A stretch of DNA of 64,000 nt, taken from Marinobacter antarcticus. Lineage in GTDB: Bacteria > Pseudomonadota > Gammaproteobacteria > Pseudomonadales > Oleiphilaceae. The position numbers and the translations under genes were made by a program. Below, one piece after another: positions 59,462 to 64,000 of the stretch. The notes beneath the pieces were generated by a model. The model made no database searches. It was not told the origin of the DNA and saw only the letters and a list, made by a program, of their open reading frames with translations. Every line of letters starts with the position of its first letter. Position 1 is the first letter of the stretch. Where the stretch lies: positions 124,001 through 188,000 of the forward strand of contig NZ_FRAQ01000002.1 of assembly GCF_900142385.1 (NCBI RefSeq), given 5' to 3'.

Positions 59462-60921
59462 TATAATCCCTTACGTTTACCTATCCAGTTTGGAGGATAT
59501 AGCACTACGAGTAGTGCGATAATTTCGAGTCGTCCAAATAGCATGTCCAAACATAAAACCAGTTTCAGTGGGACTGGCATGTCTACAGAGGTTATACCGG
59601 TACTCAAGCCAACCGTGGCGCTTGCAGAAACCACCTCAAACAGTGCATTCATAGGCGCATAGCCATACATCAAAAAAGCAAACCAGGAGATAACAATAAT
59701 ACCAATAAATAGCAGGATAAGGATAAGCACCCGCTGCACTTCCGTTTCTTCCAGCTTTTTGTCACCCAGCCTTGGATATTGCACCGCCTGTAACGGCATT
59801 GTCGTACGTTTCACCACAACCTGAATCATGCGCAGCAGAATCAGGAAACGTAATAACTTGATGCCACCAGCCGTCGAGCCCACACTGCCACCAATTAACA
59901 TTGATACGATCATGCTTAGCTTGGCGCCATTGTCTATCGAATCGATATCCAGTGTGGTAAAGCCAGCCGTGGTCTGTGCAGAAATGCCCAGGAATAACGA
60001 ATGTCCAGCTGCGGCTTCCAGACCCATGCCTGAATTAAAATGCAAAGAGATAAATAACAGAATGCTCAACACGAATATTGCTATAACAAGTGCCAGTAAT
60101 TCCGAATCGCGAATACCAGTGCGCCAGTTTTTTGAAAAGATAATGATATACAGCGGCAAGGGCAGGGCGCCACACAGGCTTAAACTGATAATACCGAATC
60201 GACTATACCAGCTATCAATGTCCGCAAGGCTGTTATCAAACGAGGAAAATCCACCAGTTGATACTGCGGCTAATACATGGTTTACGGCCATCATGCCATT
60301 ACCGGAGATCAACCAGACCATAACAATGCCTGTTACGGTCAGCGAACAGTAGATAATCAGTGTCTGACGTGCATGGGTACGCGTAGTTGTCGCCAGCGTT
60401 TCAGCACCCAAAGGCTCACTCAGGCTGCGGCTGGAAACCTGATGCCCCATCATCATTGCAACAGAAAGCACCACGATCCCCAGGCCGCCATACCACTGCA
60501 TCCATGACCGCGCGAATAAGAAGCTTTGCGGCTTGCTTGCGAGATCTGTAGTCACCGACAGACCTGTCGTGGTGACAGCAGAGATCGCCTCAAATAAGGC
60601 ATTATAAAAAGTTAAACCGCTTCCCATAAACGGAAACGTCATCAGTAACGGGGAAAACACAAAGGCCAGCGCAACGATGGTCAGCGCCTCATTCGTCTGT
60701 ATCTGCCTGGGTTCTGCAATGGATCGTGATACACCCCAGAAAATCAGTAGTACAGCAATAACACCGAGGTAACGTATAGCAATCTGGTAATCCTGAAAAA
60801 TTACTGCGGCACCCAGAGGCGCAAGGGTCAGTAAAGCCAGCATAAAAGCAAGCAACCCCAGGTATTTTGCTAATACAGGCATGCGAACCGCATAAGTCAG
60901 CTGTGATGAGATAATAGTCAT
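59461..60921 (-). CDS. TrkH-family potassium uptake channel
   Basis: A 486-residue membrane protein with four pore repeats. Each filter glycine is visible: SAVTTTGLS, AAVSTGGFSS, SAQTTAGFTT and SASATVGLST. It imports K+ with help from the RCK protein encoded next to it. AT-rich relative to the core region. Confidence 0.93.
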   Translation of the reverse strand: MTIISSQLTYAVRMPVLAKYLGLLAFMLALLTLAPLGAAVIFQDYQIAIRYLGVIAVLLIFWGVSRSIAEPRQIQTNEALTIVALAFVFSPLLMTFPFMGSGLTFYNALFEAISAVTTTGLSVTTDLASKPQSFLFARSWMQWYGGLGIVVLSVAMMMGHQVSSRSLSEPLGAETLATTTRTHARQTLIIYCSLTVTGIVMVWLISGNGMMAVNHVLAAVSTGGFSSFDNSLADIDSWYSRFGIISLSLCGALPLPLYIIIFSKNWRTGIRDSELLALVIAIFVLSILLFISLHFNSGMGLEAAAGHSLFLGISAQTTAGFTTLDIDSIDNGAKLSMIVSMLIGGSVGSTAGGIKLLRFLILLRMIQVVVKRTTMPLQAVQYPRLGDKKLEETEVQRVLILILLFIGIIVISWFAFLMYGYAPMNALFEVVSASATVGLSTGITSVDMPVPLKLVLCLDMLFGRLEIIALLVVLYPPNWIGKRKGL

Positions 60922-61081
60922 TTACATTATGTTTCGATAGATAGCATCGTTTATGGTTCCCTAAGCAATATTAATTGATTTCTGACCTTTTTCTCTAACC
61001 GTTGCAATTAGCCATCTGGATTACTGAAGCAAAGCGGTGGAAAACCAGTTATATTTAAATTTGCATTTTTATGTAACAGTA

Positions 61082-61678
61082 TTATTTTGGTAATTCAATA
61101 TTTAAACTGTTTAATAAATAATAATAAGAAACTACGGTTAAAACACCTAGCCCCGCAACAAGAACCGATCGGTATTTCAATTTATGGCGATGATGTATCG
61201 ACCGATCTTTGTGCGAGGTCACATCCATCATTTCATCACCAAAATAGATTGATAGAAGAGTTCCCACAGCGCTTAAGATTAAAATACTCCAGTAAGGGTA
61301 AGGGACAGTCAAAATATGCTTTAATAGCTTAGTTAAAAATGTAAAATCATATGCGACGGGTTTTGAGACCAACATGAATATATTAATCCCTAAAGCAACA
61401 AGCCACAGCACTATTTGTGTTATTGACATCTTGATCCCGAACAGCAATCGAATGGGGAAGGCTAAAATAAAACCACCATCTGCAACCGGGGTGCACAATA
61501 CAAAAAAACTCCAAGTCAGCAATGTAACTGTAAAGCCTGTAGATGCATCATACTTCCAGCTCATAAATAAAAAATAGGCTACAAGAATTAGTGCAAGAGC
61601 AACAAATTTTAATAGTGTTTTTCTGTGTGTTTCATGTTTAATATGAAATTTTGTAGCTTGGGGATTTGTTTTTAACAT
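61082..61678 (-). CDS. Uncharacterised multi-pass membrane protein
   Basis: A 198-residue protein with about five helices (residues 24-42, 50-70, 87-107, 122-142 and 170-188) and a short His/Lys-rich loop before the last one. I do not recognise the family. It has its own ATG. AT-rich, in the block that holds the K+ system. Confidence 0.65.
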   Translation of the reverse strand: MLKTNPQATKFHIKHETHRKTLLKFVALALILVAYFLFMSWKYDASTGFTVTLLTWSFFVLCTPVADGGFILAFPIRLLFGIKMSITQIVLWLVALGINIFMLVSKPVAYDFTFLTKLLKHILTVPYPYWSILILSAVGTLLSIYFGDEMMDVTSHKDRSIHHRHKLKYRSVLVAGLGVLTVVSYYYLLNSLNIELPK

Positions 61679-61852
61679 TAGGTTTCAATCTTTTAACGAG
61701 TTCGGGATTGAATGAAAATATAATAGTGATTAGGCTGCGTTTTGCGATATTGCCGAAAAGTGCGTTCCACATAACTCCGCATTTTCCCTTTCTCCCCAAG
61801 TCTCAAATTTTTCCATTAACGGGAGCTTAGCTCATTCTGCCCACTGTCACCA

Positions 61853-61980
61853 TATAGCCACTTTGCCGGTTTGAAGCTGGCTAGCCTGCCGGATGAAACC
61901 ACCATTCTCAAGTTCCGTCATTTCCTGAACAGCTTATTGCCCGGATTCCGGACTCTAACCGTCAGGTTCTCGTAATCGCC
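61853..61980 (+). pseudogene. IS5-type transposase scrap
   Basis: In one frame the region gives AGLKLASLPDETTILKFR followed by HFLNSLL, the N-terminal signature of IS5-family transposases. The frame then closes at a stop. No start, catalytic DDE region or terminal repeats were found. The rest of the 629-base gap 61679-62307 holds no gene I can support. Confidence 0.75.
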
Positions 61981-62307
61981 CTGAGAAGTGAGCCCGAGGT
62001 AAGCCGTTCTGGCCGGTTTTTGGCCCCTCGTAGTGCAAGGGTTTTCCTGCCAGACCACTCCTTGCCTGCTTGCTCAATTCTAGCAAGCCCAAGCGGCAAT
62101 TTCGGGATTTTTCTTCAGCCTCAGCGCCGAAAGTGACGGCGCGTCCGCTAAACGGGGAGGAGACCTCCAGTGTCGACTACACTGGGTGAAGTCCAGGTTG
62201 TCTTTAATGCGCTTGTTATGTATACCGAATTCATATATTAAGTTTATAATAATGGGCTAACACAATACCCATGCCTCTTTTAAATTATAAACCTCGGAAA
62301 TATTACT

Positions 62308-63303
62308 GTGAGCACACGCCATCGAACTAAAAAGGACCAATCCAGGCCAAATAGCAAAGGCCTGCACCCGAGGAATATACACAATCAAGGCTATGACTTT
62401 TCATCTCTCATAAAAAGTTACCCTCCACTAGCCCCATATGTGAAAAAAAATGCTCACGACAACCTGTCCATAGAATTCTCAGACCGATTGTCAGTAAAAG
62501 CCCTAAATGTGGCGTTATTAAAACGATACTACGATATTATCAATTGGGATATTCCGGAGGATGCTCTTTGTCCACCCATTCCAGGCAGAGTCGACTACAT
62601 CCATTACATAGCGGATTTGCTTGGGTTTGACGAGTCTACTGCGAATCTGGCTAATGCGCAGACCAAAATCACCATGCTCGATATAGGAACTGGTGCAAAT
62701 GGAATATATCCGCTTTTGGCCTGCCAAATATATGGTTGGCATTGTGTTGGTAGTGATATTAATACTCAGTCGCTTGAGAACGTAGCCTCGATTATCGCTA
62801 ACAACCCCACGCTAAAAGACTGCTTCGAACTGCGCACGCAACATGATAAAAATCATATTTTTGACGGGATTATTAAAGCGGGAGAATTCTTTGATGTCAG
62901 CGTATGCAATCCACCATTCCATGCTTCGCAAGATGAAGCACTGAAAGGCAATCAGCGTAAACTCAATAATCTTGCCCGTAATCGCGGTGAGAAAAGAACT
63001 ATGCGCTTAAATAAAAATGACGCCATAAAAAATTCAAAACCCACGTCTCCCACACTAAACTTTGGTGGTCTGGAAACAGAGCTTTGGTGTAAGGGTGGCG
63101 AACGAATGTTTCTCAAAAAATTAATAAAAGAAAGCCAAGTGTACTCAACACAATGTCGCTGGTTTACAAGTCTGGTTTCGAAAATTGAAAATGTAAAGCC
63201 AGCAAAAAAATTGATTCGTAAGCTTGGTGCGATCGATATACGGGAAATAGAAATGAAGCAGGGAAATAAGATTACGAGAATATTGGCTTGGACTTTCATC
63301 TAA
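62308..63303 (+). CDS. rlmF: 23S rRNA adenine(1618)-N6-methyltransferase
   Basis: A 331-residue methyltransferase that makes m6A1618 in 23S rRNA. The start region GLHPRNIHNQGYDF is typical. SAM motif LDIGTGANGIYP and the catalytic CNPPFHAS are intact. The start is GTG with a weak SD. AT-rich compared with the core. Confidence 0.94.
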   Translation: MSTRHRTKKDQSRPNSKGLHPRNIHNQGYDFSSLIKSYPPLAPYVKKNAHDNLSIEFSDRLSVKALNVALLKRYYDIINWDIPEDALCPPIPGRVDYIHYIADLLGFDESTANLANAQTKITMLDIGTGANGIYPLLACQIYGWHCVGSDINTQSLENVASIIANNPTLKDCFELRTQHDKNHIFDGIIKAGEFFDVSVCNPPFHASQDEALKGNQRKLNNLARNRGEKRTMRLNKNDAIKNSKPTSPTLNFGGLETELWCKGGERMFLKKLIKESQVYSTQCRWFTSLVSKIENVKPAKKLIRKLGAIDIREIEMKQGNKITRILAWTFI

Positions 63304-63490
63304 ATCTCGCGTTAGCATCACGGATGAATAATCCGCGTTCCGGGCCTGAGAGTTTTGAATTGGTGAGTTAGGTCAACGGAGTTTCTATGGCCAGAAAAAA
63401 GCCAGTAGAGTAGATTTTGTTTTACGGGAAGCCGTTGCGCAACCTCAGTACCAAGAGGCAACCGAAACAGCTCAAGAAGGGGAGAGTCTC

Positions 63491-64000
63491 ATGATCGGCG
63501 ATCGCAGTGTAAAAGTGTTTTATGATGAGGTAATGCTGGGACACAATCCCGAGGTAGACCTGCCTTTCATGCCCAGTCGGGTTGAAAAACGCGTCAGGAT
63601 TATTCTCCAGGAACTGGATTTCAAATGGAGCTATCCCGAACATCCGGGCCGGTTGTCGGAGATAAAGGCGCATCTGGAGAAGAACCCGATACCGGGTGTC
63701 CAATTCCAGTCCGGAGCGCCTGCTGCCACCTACGATCAGCTGGCGCGGGTGCATATTACCTCCTATCTGGACCATCTCTTTTCGCTGGATGGCAAACGCG
63801 CCTGGCTCGATAAAGACACCACGGCGGTTTCCCCCGACAGTATCAAAGCCGCCACCGCGGCAGCCGGCAATGCCATTGCCGCCGTGGAATGCGTTTTAAA
63901 GGGTGAGGCACAAAGCGCGTTTGCCCTCGTGCGCCCTCCGGGTCATCACGCCGAACCCGTGCGGGCGCGGGGCTTTTGTCTACTGAACAACGTCGCCGTG
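63491..64000 (+). CDS. Histone deacetylase family protein, 3' cut by window end
   Basis: One hundred and seventy codons from ATG 63491 (SD GGAGAG) run to the window edge without a stop. HDAC/acetoin-utilisation landmarks are YDEVMLGH near the start, HPGRLSEI, and VRPPGHHAEPV followed by GFCLLNNVAV at the end. Enzymes of this group remove acetyl groups from lysines or polyamines. The zinc site lies partly beyond the window. Confidence 0.92.
   Translation, partial: MIGDRSVKVFYDEVMLGHNPEVDLPFMPSRVEKRVRIILQELDFKWSYPEHPGRLSEIKAHLEKNPIPGVQFQSGAPAATYDQLARVHITSYLDHLFSLDGKRAWLDKDTTAVSPDSIKAATAAAGNAIAAVECVLKGEAQSAFALVRPPGHHAEPVRARGFCLLNNVAV

Noticed and set aside
62190..62240. Integron attC site near GCGCTTGTTATG
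   Set aside because: Only one half resembles a core site; no matching partner or imperfect stem could be placed.

Overview
The window reads as a chromosome segment of a marine gammaproteobacterium. A Marinobacter-like host is the best guess, from the gene order tyrA-aroA fusion / cmk / rpsA / ihfB / lapA / lapB / pyrF, the tesA-ybbA-ybbP block, short gammaproteobacterial families (RMF, DUF2835) and moderate GC. The genus is an inference from gene content, since no search was run.

Positions 1-46.8 kb look mostly like ordinary core chromosome. 0-7 kb holds aromatic amino acid synthesis (3' part of a TyrA-AroA fusion), CMP kinase, ribosomal protein S1, IHF-beta, the LapA/LapB envelope pair and PyrF. 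7-14.6 kb holds tRNA-Asn, a class I aminotransferase, UvrB, a divergent pair (GNAT/C39-peptidase fusion and RimK-like ATP-grasp ligase) and a cation efflux pump. 15-26 kb holds PyrD, RMF, RlmL, an M18 aminopeptidase, a second tRNA-Asn, a YheT-type hydrolase, TesA and its divergent ABC exporter. 26-35.7 kb holds a binding protein, a coupled SCP2-like/Fe-alcohol dehydrogenase pair, an M48 lipoprotein protease, two overlapping PaaI thioesterases, HtpG behind a near-consensus sigma-32 promoter, and KatG. 35.8-46.8 kb holds DusC, a ZIP transporter, an exported metallo-beta-lactamase-fold protein, class I aldolase, an unusual two-domain dehydrogenase resembling cyanobacterial acyl-ACP reductase, and several small conserved proteins.

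Positions 46.86-54.76 kb form a GC-rich sugar-phosphate island: gnd-zwf-(HAD remnant)-pgm on the minus strand, and a phosphoketolase and an H+-ATPase remnant on the plus strand. It is visibly decaying. The HAD gene has lost its middle, a transketolase N-terminus survives as an in-frame scar in front of the phosphoketolase, and the P-type ATPase has an in-frame stop and a large frameshifting deletion. The intact genes would turn glucose-1-phosphate into glucose-6-phosphate, then 6-phosphogluconate and ribulose-5-phosphate. The phosphoketolase would cleave xylulose-5-phosphate to acetyl-phosphate.

From 54.8 kb on come a YajD-type HNH protein, a tandem glycine riboswitch in front of a DadA-type oxidoreductase, a VIT-family transporter, an AT-rich block (small membrane proteins, MarC, a TrkA/TrkH potassium system), a gene-poor stretch with an IS5-type transposase scrap, RlmF, and the start of a histone-deacetylase-family gene that runs off the window. 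No CRISPR array, prophage or intact insertion sequence was seen.
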